DNA from: Paragyromitra xinjiangensis | Lineage: Eukaryota; Ascomycota; Pezizomycetes; Pezizales; Discinaceae | Direction: 5' to 3' | Length of the DNA: 64,000 nt | Assembly: GCA_038503065.1 (NCBI GenBank) | Contig: JBCAMK010000014.1 | Span: 806,001-870,000 of the forward strand | In this document: piece after piece, positions 12,246 through 25,195 of the stretch | Layout of the letters: each line of letters opens with the position of its first letter | Position numbering within the stretch: position 1 is the first letter of the stretch | Translations under genes and position numbers: made by a program | Notes under the pieces: generated by a model | Databases searched by the model: none | The model's input: only the letters and a program-made list of their open reading frames with translations | Told to the model about the DNA's origin: nothing

Positions 12246-13184
12246 CTATAGTCTCTTTAGTGCTGCAAACCTTGCCGCTAAATCATCATCATCCAATGGA
12301 TTCACATTCTTCTTAGCTGGTGCTTTCCTCGTGTGTAAGGGCTCCTTTAACATTGGTGGTTCTGGTAGCTTAATCACTGGATGCACATTCTCCGTACTCG
12401 GGCTCGGCGGCGCTACATTCACTGGAGCCCTCATGCTCCTCGGCGGTGTAGCTCTTACCAGTTCTGCCTCGGCAGGATTCAACACTTTCTCCCCGGTACT
12501 CGGCTCATCGTCGTCGTCGTCATCACCAGGGGGTGTACTCGGTGGGGTCTGATTCCATGGGATTCCATAGGTGCGTGCGATCTCTTTAAGGTAGAGAGTC
12601 ACAAGTGTATCTGATGGAGGCTCAACACGCAGCTTTTTGAGGACTCGCTCAGAGACCTTATTATCGGTATTTTCGATCGCTGTGAGCGCGAACTCCTTGC
12701 CGTATTTCTCAACGAGGAGAGCACGCACTTGTGAGAGCTCTTTGATATCGGTGCGGGGTGCGGCGTAGATTATGGATTTGATAGCTTCTTCGAGACCTGG
12801 GTCGCACTCTCTACTTTCGGATGTTAGCACTGCACTCTTATTGAGTGTTTCTGGTGCCAGGGGACGTACTTGGATTCCATGAGCTGTACACGTGCGAGGA
12901 GTAGTTCGCAGTAGAGTTCGAGGATCTCCATTAGTTCTACGGAGATGTCCTGGCGGATGATGTTCTCGACGCGGATCTTGGCGGATTCTTCTTTGCCTTG
13001 TTCGAGGAGCTGGGCCATTTGGCGTCGGTTGACTTTTGCGAGGGCTGTTTCGCGTTGTTGGACCATTCGGAGACGGGAGACGGAGAGCTTGAGGGCTACT
13101 TTGAGTTTTGTCTGGTTGTGGGTTAGCTGGGTACTTGGGAGTTGGATGTGGGGGGGTTACAATGACGGTAGATGGGGGTGCCAT
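12246..13184 (-). CDS. IST1: ESCRT-III-associated protein IST1
   Basis: Three exons (13184-13161, 13111-12870, 12810-12246) join to 276 residues. The first exon codes for only eight residues, MAPPSTVI. A 49-nt intron with a perfect GCTAAC branch site then leads into TKLKVALKLSVSRLRMVQQR. The IST1 domain (about residues 9-170) includes LAKVNRRQMAQLLEQGKEES, ILELYCELLLARV and YGKEFA. A Pro/Asp-rich linker follows, and the last residues DDLAARFAALKRL form a MIM1-type helix that binds Vps4 MIT domains. IST1 binds Did2/CHMP1 and Vps4 and tunes ESCRT-III disassembly at endosomes and in cytokinesis. The unspliced 366-codon frame over this locus is misleading in its N-terminal half. Confidence 0.95.
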   Translation of the reverse strand: MAPPSTVIVTPPHPTPKYPANPQPDKTQSSPQALRLPSPNGPTTRNSPRKSQPTPNGPAPRTRQRRIRQDPRREHHPPGHLRRTNGDPRTLLRTTPRTCTAHGIQVRPLAPETLNKSAVLTSESRECDPGLEEAIKSIIYAAPRTDIKELSQVRALLVEKYGKEFALTAIENTDNKVSERVLKKLRVEPPSDTLVTLYLKEIARTYGIPWNQTPPSTPPGDDDDDDEPSTGEKVLNPAEAELVRATPPRSMRAPVNVAPPSPSTENVHPVIKLPEPPMLKEPLHTRKAPAKKNVNPLDDDDLAARFAALKRL

Positions 13185-13856
13185 GATGGGCGAGATGGTG
13201 TGAGGTTTGTGGTTATTAGATATTATGGGGGAGTGGTGGGGTCGAGTAGAGATAGCTGTATCGAGATGAGGTTGTTGAGATGAGGTTGTTGAGATGAGGT
13301 TGATGTTGATGTTCCTAGCCTCTCCCCACCATGACGATGCTGCCAAGGCTCATCGCCCCCACTACTGTATTCTGAGTCAGCCAGAATTCCTGGTTGTGAA
13401 TATATAGCTTTCATAGGGATGTAAACACAACCCTGAGTATCTTTATAACAGATGACTATTCTCAATATCTATAAATCGCCTATCAATCAAATCAAGCACG
13501 TGTATCAAACCAATCACCAGATATCACCCTCCCTCTTATCCCCAGACTGCGGAAGGGTTCTGCGTCGTACAGTTAAGCTTGATTCGCCCGATATCTCTCT
13601 ACGAACCAAACTTCTTATCGGCAAGCAACCGAGTACCGTTCCTCCACCCGAGCGCCAAGACCGAAAGCTTAACTGTCTCAGCTAAGTTCCCGTCGTAAGC
13701 TCCACGTTTTTTTTTTTTTTTCCTTATCCCTGGAAGTAATTTTTTTTTTCCTGCTTGGTTGCCATCACACCTGAGGACATTTTTTTTCTCAACTTCACAG
13801 AGGTATGGTGCGATAGTGTGTGAAGGCACCGATAGTCTTGCACGGATACTGTAGCT
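13185..13856. other. Bidirectional promoter IST1 / BRE4-like
   Basis: This spacer lies between divergent genes. It holds an imperfect tandem of GATGAGGTTGTTGA units at about 13263-13310 just upstream of IST1, and two homopolymer T runs near 13708 and 13741. No gene was seen. Confidence 0.55.
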
Positions 13857-16800
13857 ATGTCTGGGACAGTGCTGAAGAAGCGGTGGGACGCGTTGAAGTC
13901 GGAGGTGACGAGAGGTATGACGTCGTGTTGGTCGTGGGTTGGTTGTTGCTAATGTACAGTAATTGCTGGGGTGCAGATAGGCTACCAAGGAGAGTCTTTA
14001 AATGTGTTCTTGCGACAACACTTACAGGTGCGTGGGGCTTTTATTTCGTGTTTTGTCGTGTTGTTGGTGACGAATAGGACTGGGGGTGAGTACTAGGATG
14101 GGTATGGGCTAATGCACTGTGTGGATCGTTTAGTTATTATCACGTTACTACCGAATATACGCCGTAAGCGACAATTATTTCGAGTTCGGTTTTTGGGGTG
14201 TCTTTTTATGTTGGAAGGGAATGTTGGGCTGATTGGGTGACTGGAAAGATGTATATGGCACTGCGGCTTATCTGGCGTCCATGACAACTGTGTTTGTGTT
14301 CTGACCCCCGCGCTCATTTGTTGTTTTCCTCTCGTTCTGCTTTGGGACTTATAGCTAATGTTTAAGTGTGCTACAGCTTCGGTATATTCCCGTCTGCTCG
14401 TTTATCATCAATGATCAAATCCACACCAATATTTCAGGCAACCATTTTAAAACGGCCAAAAAAACCGATGTGGCTTTGACCAACTATTACAAGTCTAACT
14501 AACATCTCTAGGGCACCCTGGCCGCCGTCTCGGCTCTATGGTCGAAGGTACCTCCTCACATCTCCATATACATGGTCTATCTGACTCTCCCAGCTCTAAT
14601 CCTCGCAGCCATTGGCGCCTGCTTCGGCATCGCCTGGGCCTCCCTCGGAACCTACCTCGGCTCTCTCCTCCTCACCTCCAACCCAACAGGAATGATGGGG
14701 ATCCGCGCAACGTTCCTAACGATCGCAGCATTCGTACACGGATACGTCAGGAGCCATACACCAAGACTATACATCCTCGTCTTATTGATGATCATACCAG
14801 TATTAATCGGACTGGTATATCCACCCCTGAGATCTAGTAGAAGTAGGAATATAGCTAACAAATCTAGACCTCCCCAGCATTCGAACTAACCTCCATGTTC
14901 CCGAAACAATTCCTCTACCCGATCCTAACCGCCGTAGCAATCGTTCTCCTAGTAAACGTAATCGTGTTCCCAGAGTTCGGCAGTACGTATCTCGGCACGA
15001 CAACGATCGAAACACTGCAGAAAACAGTGGAGGTGCAGAAATCAGCTAGTGCGTTATTTGTTGCTTATGCGTCTTCGAGCAAGCCTTCGTCTGGTGCTTC
15101 TTCTACGGTGGAGTCGAAAAGTAATGATACGCTTTTGAAGGAACTTACGGCTTCGAAGGCGGAGCTGCGGAAGAAGGTCGCGGGGTGTAAGGCTGCGTTG
15201 GTGGAGTGTAGTTTTGAACTTGCGTTTTCGGTGCTGGCGCCCTGGGAGCTGAAGCCGATTGCGAGTAAGGGGATTAAGAAGCTAGTGAGTAATACGGTGA
15301 GTCTAGTTGGTGCGTGTGAGAGCGAGTATGCACTACTGGGACGACCACGTGAGGAAAAAGAGAGAGAGGTAGGGGCGAAAGAGAAGGAGGTAGAGCTAGG
15401 GGAGAGTAGTAGGAGAGATGGAGTAAAAGCTGGAAAGAGCGGGAAGAAGAAAAGTCTAGAGGCACTGACAGAGGATGTCGATATTGATATGCTCCGTCCT
15501 AGACGTGAGATTGAGGGTGGTGATGAACAGCTCTTACTGTATCTTTTACGTCGGTATGGATGCATCGAGTGAGATTTCGTGGAGCGAGTGACTAATTGTG
15601 ATCGTAGTGTCGAGCAACCTTTTAATGGCTTGCAAGCCATCATCGATAGATCTGTTAACATTATCTCCTCTTGTCTCGCATACGCTTATGATGTCGATGC
15701 TCATTCCTTGGCGAAAGGCACAGGTACTCTTCGTCGGCCTCATGGCATCCTGCTACAGGAACTTGATATTCATATTGATACGCTTTCCACGGCGATTGAG
15801 GACTTCGGTCATAAAACAACCAATGCACTTGAAGGTGCCGCAGTACTAACAGAACTACACCCTGACGAGGCTGGTGAAGTCGACGTAATGCCGCGTGACG
15901 AGGTGTTCCTAATAAGCTCCTTCATGTTGAATCTCCGGCAAGCAGCGAGCCATACGCTAGATATGATGGTCCATTCACGTCGAATGGTAGAGCTACGACA
16001 GTCGAGACATGAAAGACGTCGATTGTGGTTTCCAAAGATTAAACTCAAAAAATGGCTATTTTCCGGGGTGGAGGAAGGTGATAGTTTAGGCGGAGGAGGT
16101 CGCGAGGGGTTTCCAGCAGAAGGGAGCGGTGGAGTTGGAAGCGCAGATAGCGATTACGGCGCTAGTCGCGAGACACTAACGCGGGTACGGAGGAGACGGG
16201 TTCGGAGTGAGAAGACTGCTCGGGAGTGGTTCGCGGATTGGCTTCAGTGGGTTGCGAATAGTGGGGATGTGCTTTATGCGTTTAAGTTGACTCTTGGAGT
16301 GATGTTGTGTTCGTGGCCGGCATTTGTGGAGAATTGGGAGAGTTGGTTTTATCATAACCGCGGTGTGTGGGTGGGGTTGATCTTCATCTTGGTGTTTGAG
16401 AATGCGGTTGGGAGTACGATTTGGATTTTTGCGTTGAGGGCTGCGGGGACGGTCGTGGGGAGTGTGTGGGGGTTTGCGGCGTATCAGGCGCGTGGTGGGA
16501 ATGAGGTGGTTATCACGGTGATGATCATGTTGGGTGCGATACCGAGTTATTATGTGCAGCTGGGGACGCAGTACATGAAAGCTGGGATGGTTTGTACGAT
16601 TAGTATGTGCGTGGTGGCGGTTAGTACGCATTTGCAGACTGTGCCTGGTGGGTTTAGTTTTGTTTTGTGGGTTTACATACGGAATACTGGGTTTGATGCT
16701 GATATCTGGTTTAGGATCCTCGCAGGAGAATTTCTACAAGCGTACCGCGACCATGGTTATTGGAGGTTGCGTAGCCACGTTGGTTCAGATGATTATTCTC

Positions 16801-17849
16801 CCGACGAAAGCGAGAGTACGACTAAAGGAGTCACTGGCGGCGGCCATTGTGCAGATTAACAAGATGGAGTCTTGCGTCGCACTTGGTGTGGATGAGACGA
16901 GGAATATCGTCAGCTCACCAAGATTATTCAAGAAATTCGCACGGGCAAGCAAGAAAGCCGAAGCTGCGTTAACAAATGCAGAAACCTTTCTGGGATTTTG
17001 CAAACAGGAACCACGGTTGAAAGGAAGCTTTGAGATGCAGGAGGTTGTCTATAAAGAGGTATATCATCCTCACCAGTACTCACTCGGCCGTGGAAACTGA
17101 GCTAACTGGTGGTGGCAAAGGTCATATTCGTTCTCCGCCAAATAGTAGACCGCATGAGGAATCTGCTCCAGATGCGAAAAGCCTATGGCTCTGCTGTCCT
17201 CGAACAATACAACGCACGTGTCTACAACTACCGTCGCAACGTCGCAGCCGCGATCACGCTCATGTTATTCGCGTGCCATGAAGCATTGACCATGAAACTT
17301 CCATTACCGCAGTTTCTCCCCTCTGCGCGAATAGCCCATCTCCGGATGGTTGTACGCGTCCGCCAGATTCTCATGGAGGAGGAAGACGAGCAGTCGCACG
17401 AACAAGGCGTAAGCCAGGCAGCACTGGCAAAAAGGCGTGCGCTGCGACTGAAGTTCCTATCGTGGAATGCGGCTGCAGCTGCACAGGAGGAGTGTATTGA
17501 GTATGTTGAGGAGCTTGTGGATCTAATGAAGATGCTAGTTGGCGCGAATGAGTTTAGGTCGGGCCTGCTGAATCGTCCTACGTATCGAGATTATGTGCAG
17601 CAGACTCGGCAGATGCGTGGTGTGCGGCTGGGTGAAGGAGGAGAAGATGATTCAAGGACTGTGACGACTGGGAATTCGCTGGGAAGGTTGACGAGTAGGA
17701 TAATGGGTACGAGTATTCGGGAGGAGGAGGGGAAGATGGAGGATATCCCGAATCCGTTGCAGAGGATTCAGAGTAGGAGGGCGGTGACAGTGAGGTTGGG
17801 GAGGGTTAGGAGTGATGTTATAGGAGGGTATGGGGTGAAGGAGGAGTAA
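13857..17849 (+). CDS. BRE4/ArAE-type multipass membrane transporter
   Basis: This is a large multi-exon gene for a FUSC/aromatic-acid-exporter-like protein related to Brefeldin A sensitivity protein 4. Start exons 13857-13914, 13977-14027, 14134-14163 and 14249-~14290 give MSGTVLKKRWDALKSEVTR, VFKCVLATTLTVIITLLPN and YGTAAYLASMTT. Exon 14512-~14835 starts GTLAAVSALWSKVPP and holds several membrane helices. Later exons run from ~14891 (FELTSMFPKQFLYPILTAV) to 15553, then 15608-16647, 16715-17058 and 17121-17849. A second membrane block lies at about 16290-16800, with VWVGLIFILVFENAVGSTIW and VIGGCVATLVQMIILP. The C-terminus is a cytosolic helical domain. Family members are thought to export small organic anions or affect the secretory pathway. 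The join between about 14290 and 14512 could not be resolved: reading ...FQATIL into GTLAAV needs a non-canonical donor or a 1-nt change at a 7-A run. Confidence 0.8.
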
Positions 17850-19312
17850 GGTGAGGGCGGGGAGGGAGTTATTGATGGGACTTTGTATTATATTGGCTGG
17901 TGAATAATTCATGATACTACTTGCTTTACTTTCATGTCTGCCACGAACAGTGTGGTTGTAATCACTGATTGAATAATTTTTGCAGACGGCTTTGCCTTTC
18001 CCTTGCTAACAACCATAGCCCTCACTCTACGCATTTCCACGGACCCCACAAATTGAGGCCAGTCGCAAACTTGGAGTGCGATCTTAAATTCCAGGCTTGA
18101 GGGACACTGGAATTTCGTAATTCTCGACCACGGAACTAGTAATTACGTGGTTATCGCGATCGTATAACTTGGCTTTTCAGTCTGAAGAATAAAATACTCT
18201 TACAGGCTACTGCCCCACAGTTACGTTTGTCAGGAGCCGCTCGCTGTGTGAATTGATTGAAAGTTGCAGGAAACACTCACCTAAACGCTTTCCTCAAGAT
18301 TACTTTTCAGAACTACCTAGCATTATGTTTCCTACCAATAATTTAACTTCCGTAGTTTTTCAAGGTGAGTGACGTTCGAGATATGCCATTGTGACCACTT
18401 CATGCCTCTCACCTCCGCACCTCCCGCTAATACATTAATTGAAACGTGTTACGCCTCGATAGTGTTCTCCGACGGATTTCCTACCCTCACTCCAAAGACT
18501 TCCCCTGTTAGAGATACTACTACCGTGACGTAGTATCGACTTCCTAATACTGGTTTCCTACGTGCCTCTATTGTCTCAGCTGTTTCGTAGGCTCATGTTT
18601 ATTTGGCGGGTATTCGGGCTATGCAGAACTGCTCTGGGAGACCGGCCAGTCATTTGGTGGAGCTCTTTCTATTGGTCAAACACTTGTATATATACAGAGG
18701 CTCTCGCCTCTAGCATAGCAAGTAACCTCGCTATCTATTACACACTCGAGATTATTCCTTCATCCCCCATCCTGTGACTGGCGAGTGATAGACAATGACT
18801 ATCCACGCTTTACCCTAGATCTTCCATTATGGGAGTTACCTGGAAAGATATCCAAACACAACCCTTCAGGTCCTAGACACCTGAACCCTAATATTTTGAT
18901 TTTATTCATACACCAGGAAAAATAGCACGACTAACATTTGGCCCTTTCCAACATCCACCGACAACACGCTATATACAGTAAACCGACAATCTAAAATAAA
19001 AGCAAAATCTCCCCTCCAAAAAGACGACAACGCCTAATGCTGTGCCATGGGCACTCTCCCAAGTCCACCCGCCATCCAATTCAGTGTTCGAAGGATGAAA
19101 GACGAAAAAACAGAATTCTGGATATAAACAAAAGAAACTAGGATAAAAGACAGTAAGCCTAATAACCAGTAATGTAAAACCACAAAATAGGGAGTTAAAA
19201 AAAACAAGATACAAGCTGAAGTGAAAAAAAAGGAATTGGTATAACCACATGTGTGCTCGACACCCGCCAAAACTAGACGAACGCAACTCATACATCCACC
19301 ATCCCCACACAC
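17850..19312. other. Intergenic with a dispersed repeat
   Basis: This spacer lies between the converging BRE4-like gene and TAM41. It contains a diverged repeat copy at 18540-18767. The part at 18900-19312 is A-rich and probably TAM41 3' UTR. No other gene was seen. Confidence 0.6.
18540..18767 (+). repeat. Dispersed repeat, copy 1
   Basis: This stretch matches, with substitutions and small indels, 43702-43910 on the opposite strand and 58701-59092 on the same strand. Shared landmarks are TTTATTTGGCGGGTATTCGG, GGAGACCGGCCAG and a small hairpin, AGAGGC-TCTC-GCCTCT. On its minus strand it keeps the start of an ORF (M-x-G-R-S-P-R-A-V) that shifts out of frame after about 20 codons, so it is a decayed copy. 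Confidence 0.8.
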
Positions 19313-20809
19313 CTATTTCTCTGCCTCTCCTGCAGCCTCCCTCGCATTCTTCCACTTCCCTATCTTCTCACCCAAATACTTCGCGCTCTTTCCGACCCCG
19401 GCGGTCAATATCCCCTTTGCGCTCTGAGTCGCGCTTGGCCAGCCGATCGTACTCTTAATCACGCTACTAACCTCTTTCCTAATCTCATCCTCACCCCCCT
19501 TCACGATTCTTTGCTCGAATTCACCTCCCTGCTTTTTCTGCATCCTCTCTTCATCCTCCGTTTTCCCTATCATTTTCTCAAACTCCAACGCCGGGATTGC
19601 ATATTTCCGCTGATACTGAAAGTACAGCTTCTCGCGAAATGATTTAGGCAGTCGTCGAACCATATTTCCTCTTTTCACAGGATTCATATCCTGCGCCAGC
19701 TCCGTATCCGTAGCTGCATCATTCCACTCCAAAGAATCCTTAACAAACCGAACATTCGGAAGCTGGTCAATCAACGGTGAATAAAGCCTCCGGAAATTCG
19801 ACAGTTGATTATCAACGATATTCTGCACCTTATTCGGGTTCTCTGCATAGAGACGCATTCGCGGATCCCCCATGTAGGAGATCCCAGCGATGGTGGTGTA
19901 GAGCTGGTACTCTGTGAATTTTTCCGGGAGGAGTAGAAGCGCTACACGAACTGCCGAGAGCAGGTTGATTTGATTCGCGAGACGCACACGGGGGTCATCG
20001 CGGAGGATCTTGACGGGTTTTTGGAGACGACCGGCGAGGTAGAGTGTATCCCATTCGGAAAGGTCGTGACAAAGCGTATCGATGTTGACGACACCGTATT
20101 TTACCATCTGTGGATTGTTAGTGGTTTTGCTCGTGTTTGGTTCTTCTCCCTCGGGGTTAGGGTTCGGGGGTTGCGTACCGTGCCGTTGATCTCAACGTAT
20201 GGGTTGAAGTATACCCCTGCACCTATATTATCCTGCACATAGCTCACTGCCCCACTCCCTAGAGCTCCTAGAAATGAATAATGGTCTCTGTGTTGTGATA
20301 GGTTTAGCGAGTGCCAGTGCTGCGTGTATGTTACCCCAAAAATCAAATCTACCATTGGTTTCTTCCCCGACATTCCGGCTCCTTGTGAGAACACGCCTGA
20401 GCCATATGCGAATGCGTATCTTACAGGAGCTCGGAATTGCCATAGCAGGGAGCGCAACCAGTCTTTCAGCGCTTCATCAACGTGCATGTGCTGGTTCGTG
20501 CCGAAAGTACGGGGTAGCGAGGTGTGTGAGTTGAGGTCAATGTCGGGTTCGTCGAAGTTGGGGGGTGGTAGGGGTATTGTGGATTTAGGATCCTCGAGCT
20601 GGATGGTGGAGGATGAGAAGGGTTGGCATTGTCGTGATTTCCAGGCTGGGTGGATTAATCGAGGAGCGTATGAGGATGCTCTAGGATAGAGGGACCGAGA
20701 AGGAGCGAAATTTGGTCTGGATAGCTTCTGCGCAATGGGTCAGTAGGATGGGGTTGGAATGGGCTTCGAGATGGCAAGGTAAGAGACCCACTAAGATGCG
20801 TGACACCAT
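19313..20809 (-). CDS. TAM41: Mitochondrial CDP-diacylglycerol synthase TAM41
   Basis: Exon 20727-20179 and exon 20107-19313 join through a 71-nt intron (ending CTAACAATCCACAG) to the conserved VEINGTMVKYGVVNIDTL. An 18-nt first exon at 20809-20792 (MVSRIL) spliced to 20727 would supply an Arg/Ser-rich mitochondrial presequence and a total of 453 residues; this start is tentative. The nucleotidyltransferase core shows FAYGSGVFSQ and MVDLIFGV with the metal-binding aspartate. Then come HYSFL, GAGVYFNPYV and YMGDPRMRLYAENPNKV. The enzyme makes CDP-DAG from phosphatidic acid and CTP at the matrix side of the inner membrane, the first step of cardiolipin synthesis. The C-terminal KxILTAGVGKSAKYL helix is usual for fungal members. 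Confidence 0.93.
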
Positions 20810-21486
20810 AGTTAGGTTCGGTATCATGTAGTGAGATAAATGAAACTGGTGCTGTTATCGTAGGTGTCAATTGCTATCGATATATTCAATGATAGTACAG
20901 TATTGTGATGGAAGCCGAGATCTCAACCTCAGTTTCGATGGAGGGTCGTGAACTGTCGATACTTAGGGCAATGGTATCTGGGCATTGTGTCATGGCGGGG
21001 CCTTGGTGTTGAGCTCCGCCAAGAAAAAAAACAAGCAAGGCAAGGCACAGGAATTGAGCCTCCGTTTCTCCGGGGCCCGCCGCTCGGATTTCCGGAGTGG
21101 AGATCTCCGCGGCATTTTCGGCTTCGGCAAGCCGTTTGTAGGAATCTGCGTTTGTCAGAGGTTTCAGTCATTCTGGAACGGTCTTTTTCTTTTTCTGAAG
21201 CTCCGAGTTTTTCCGGCCATATATAGCTGCTTTGTCGATTTCTCTTATTGCCGGGTATCCGGGAGGAGCTCTGCATCGCTATTTCATAGGGTGACATGTG
21301 AGTTGGAGTGTGAACAGCCAGAGGGTCAAGGATTGAAGTAACATGTCTATAGCAGCATTAAACCTAGCGCGATCTACTCAGTATACAATGCGATTTACAT
21401 TAAGAGGTATTTCTAAAAGCCACATTACACAATGCAGACATGGCTGATTGATAGAAGTGCGGTTGAAGGTCTTGGTGCCAAGATCA

Positions 21487-21494
21487 TGACGTCA
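21487..21494. promoter_or_regulatory. Perfect CRE/ATF octamer
   Basis: The palindrome TGACGTCA is the consensus site for ATF/CREB-type bZIP factors, which mediate stress responses in fungi. It lies about 680 bases upstream of the TAM41 start. No further context supports function. Confidence 0.3.
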
Positions 21495-24400
21495 TCATAA
21501 TCCTATCACCTCAAATCACTCTGCATGGGAAATCATTGATAATCACTCGCTTGTTTCAATGTTTTGATATCTATCGCCTGGTGCTCACTCAATTACCGAT
21601 GGCTAAATGGCTGTTTTTCACTCATCGTGTCGGGCACTAATGCACCACCTTCCATTTTAATATACCATCTCCCCATCAAACTAAACTAAAATAACAAAGA
21701 ATCATCACGCCACAAGATTAAAAATGTCGTTCTCCATCTTTAACCTCTATCAACCTCTAATACTTTGTCCATGGGGGTGATCTGTGGAGTAAATACTATA
21801 ACTTCGAGTGTTATGAGGAAGGACGATAACCTGACCGGAGCGCATATCTTGTATAGCGCAGCAAGTCGTGAGAATGGCGATGATAGAAGCGAGACTGCTG
21901 CTGCCACCCTTTTGACATCCGTTGTGGTGAATGCGGCAGAACAATGTTCTACGCAAGTAGACCAATATTATTAACCGAAACATAGCACAATCGAGAAGGA
22001 TAAACTCACTTCCACTCTACCCGTGCGGCGAATGCACTGACGCATCGCGCGGGGGTGGCACTATAGGCTCCTACTGCTAACCGAAGTATGAGGGGCGAAG
22101 GAAAGTAACTACATGTATTGCTACTGTCCCTGCCCTCTACTTATGGTGGTCGTGCTAATGGTCCTTGAGGAAGTAATCCACGTATAGTAAATCCGTTTGG
22201 GATTCGCTTTAGCAAGCTCGCTCTGCTTGCCAGGGGCTTGGTACATTTATGGTTCTTGTATGTTCTTGACGAAATAACTGTTGCTTGTGGTAACTGGGGA
22301 ACCAGCAGGAAACGGTTTATCTGTGGTAAGGGAATGATTGGTTGAACCACCGCAATACGTTGGTCTTCAATGTTATCTTCATGTCACCGAACCAATGTGG
22401 GTAGCGATTTCAATGCAGAGTTGTATCCTGTAGATGTGAAAAATGGGTTGCCACTTTGTTGTCACGGATGACTATCACCTTGTAGTAGTGACCAAAGTTG
22501 AATGTAAATGCCAATATGCAGATAGTGGGCCTGGAAAACTCTCAGGGAACGCTAATAGGGCTTTATGTATCCACTTTTGAGATAGTGATAGTCCTCAATG
22601 GAGTTCCGCCCGATCGCGATTGTCGAGATAGGTTGCAAAAATGTAAATTCGGCGAGGGCTTGGCTTTCACTTCTAGCTTCGTCGTATTTCCAGCGGGAAG
22701 GTATGTCTATTATCTTGGTGCCATTGATTTAATGGTAGTGGGGTCTAGTCTACCACTCTCCCGTGCTTAGAAGCCTCCCCCGTGCAGAGGGTCGAGGATA
22801 AATTTCGTTAAATAACCCTACAGCGACATCCATATGAAGATTTGGAGTCCCTTCAACGCTCTTTGGTATGAAGGGGTACACTGGATGCGAGGAGTCAAAT
22901 CATGATATGATAGGTATCCTGTAGATGAATGAATGGATGTGTGCTCTATTCTCATTTGAATGTACATCATATCTCATCTCACTTCGTTTGGACGGTATTC
23001 ATCAAATTCGAGGGGAATGCAATGAACGAGTTTCTCTTCGTGGCGTAATTTGTAAAGGAGGGCCGTTAGTGGCCTATAGACATGTCGCTCGCGGCCTGCA
23101 TGTCTTCATATTGCCGAAAATCGTCTTACAAATCCGAAAGTCTGAGGTATCGCCGAAATAATGAAGGGGATTAGGAGCGAAAGAGAGGCACAAAAAAGTC
23201 GAGCCCAGTCACCCAACTTCAGTCGAATGCCTGTAGTTACTCTTCCCTACTCTCAAAAGCCACTATATTAAGAGCCCTGGGGATCCATCTCTCTCTTTAT
23301 CTCTGAATAGTGATCCGAAATTCTCAGGGATCCAATATGGGTTTCTTTTAGCAGGGATTTTCTGTGAATTTGTGGGTTAACCCGTTTCGACCGCCTCGCG
23401 GCTCAAGTGTGGTTCTGGCGAAGGCTGTGAGGATATCTTTCCTTCTTTAAGCTGAAGTTCATAACGGCTCGAGTGCTGAGGTATTTCCCAGATAATCCCA
23501 CGGTTCTAGTGCACCCAGACACAACTACTCCATAAATATAATAAAGGACCTCGTTTGTGAATTATCCATGAGCCGCCAGTGCATAATCTGTGGTCCATCC
23601 TGGAGCTAGTATAGTTTCGTTCGGTAGCTTGGGATAATAAACTTCAGACGCTATGCGTGAAGTCCGAGTCGCGCTGAAAATATCTTTAGTTTCCGGGTTT
23701 TTATTGCTGGCTATGAATAAATGTCGCAGAAAACCACCCGAAGTCGACCGTCCTGGCCACGTGTATAGTAACGTAGAATATTCGTGGTGGAAATTGATGG
23801 TTTAATCCATACCCACCTGATATTGTCTATGATTCCAGTAGATACTCAGAAGGAGGGAATAAGTCGTTACCGAAATCTTTTGTTGATTTTAGATACGAAG
23901 ATATCCATCCCACCTATAATCAATGAGAACTATCTGCGTAAATCAGGCCTTGTGTTAATGCTGTGTACCTAGCTTGATAGCTATTGATGCCATTGTAATA
24001 CTCGTTAACTGCAGAACGCATAGGGTTTAGACTAGAAGAAATGTTTGTACTTTTCTCAAACTTGGTATGACCAAAAATGTCCTGTGATTGTTGGCGATTT
24101 GGAGTATTGTTGTAATAAAGCACATATTGCATCTTGAGCCTGCAATGCGATATCTTGTTCCTAAACTAACCGTCATGGGGGATAAGCCTTTTGGTTCTTC
24201 AATACTCTTTGGTCTTCAACGACGTATCTAGATCGTCTAGAAATGAATCCATCTCACTGTAAATGCGTTGTCGATGCTACATGAAGGAGACTTTAACGGT
24301 GTTTCTCGTAATCGTGTTAGGCTCCAAGAATGATCCCTTCTGGGTAGTCTCTTCCGAGGTGTAAGCCTTGGTGATAACGAATGGATTGCAAGGACGAAAA

Positions 24401-25121
24401 AAAGGTGTGAATTTTTTCGTTGTTCTTAAATCAAGCTTGTGGGTGTTGTGGTCCTTGCGTTCATCGCTGGGTTTTGGTGTCTGGACGTTAATGAGGGTTT
24501 GAGGTTTCTTTTTTTCGGAAGTGGTGAATGGAATGGTTGCCGCCGGTTGGGTATGGGTAGTGGTGTTGAGAATATCTCTGAGGGGTTGGTGGTGTAATTT
24601 AATACTGAGCCACAGAGTCACGTGTCTGCTGTTCGTCATGTGTGCTTGCCCACCAATAGCAGAGATGCTAGTTCCTAGAGCGTTAGTGGTATACAGAACA
24701 CAATGAGGAGGAAGGGGAGGAGGGGGGGAGGAGTAAACCAAGCGGATTCAGCCATACCTGTAATTGGTGTTGGGTATCTGACTGACTACTCCCCAGCGAT
24801 GCTTACTAAGATTATGTTATATGCTTGACATCTACTGATCTCAAAGGCTGAAATGTCCAGTATTTACTCCCGAAGTCCAGTTTGCTTGGAAATGCCTAGG
24901 CCAGCTACTGTGCCCATTAACAGCGAATGTTATGTCGTTTACTTGTGGAATTTGCGGTGTTAGTGATGAAACACGTTCATGTAACCACTAAACACCAAGC
25001 AAGGTTTAGAGGTTTTTGGTTATTGTACAAGAGCTCGCAGATGGGAATGTATAGCTCTTATTTTGTTGCTAAAAGGCAAACTGTTGGCAGTCTGGGTGTT
25101 GGTGATAAATAAAACGTGAAA

Positions 25122-25195
25122 ATGAGATGGAGATGGAGATGAAGATGAAGATGGAGATGGGGATGGGGATGGAGATGGGGACGGGATGGGGGTGA
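25122..25195. repeat. GGAGAT/GGGGAT hexanucleotide microsatellite
   Basis: About twelve diverged six-base units (GAGATG, GAAGATG, GGGATG types) are arranged in tandem and non-coding. The complementary strand reads as a Pro-Ser repeat by chance. Confidence 0.9.

Noticed and set aside
15065..15661. 198-codon frame antisense to the BRE4-like gene
   Set aside because: It lies opposite clearly conserved coding exons, and its Ser-rich composition follows from the reverse complement.
24277..24741. 154-codon frame in the TAM41-EXO5 spacer
   Set aside because: It is low-complexity (Pro/Thr/His-rich) with no conserved motif and no splice context; it was kept as intergenic.
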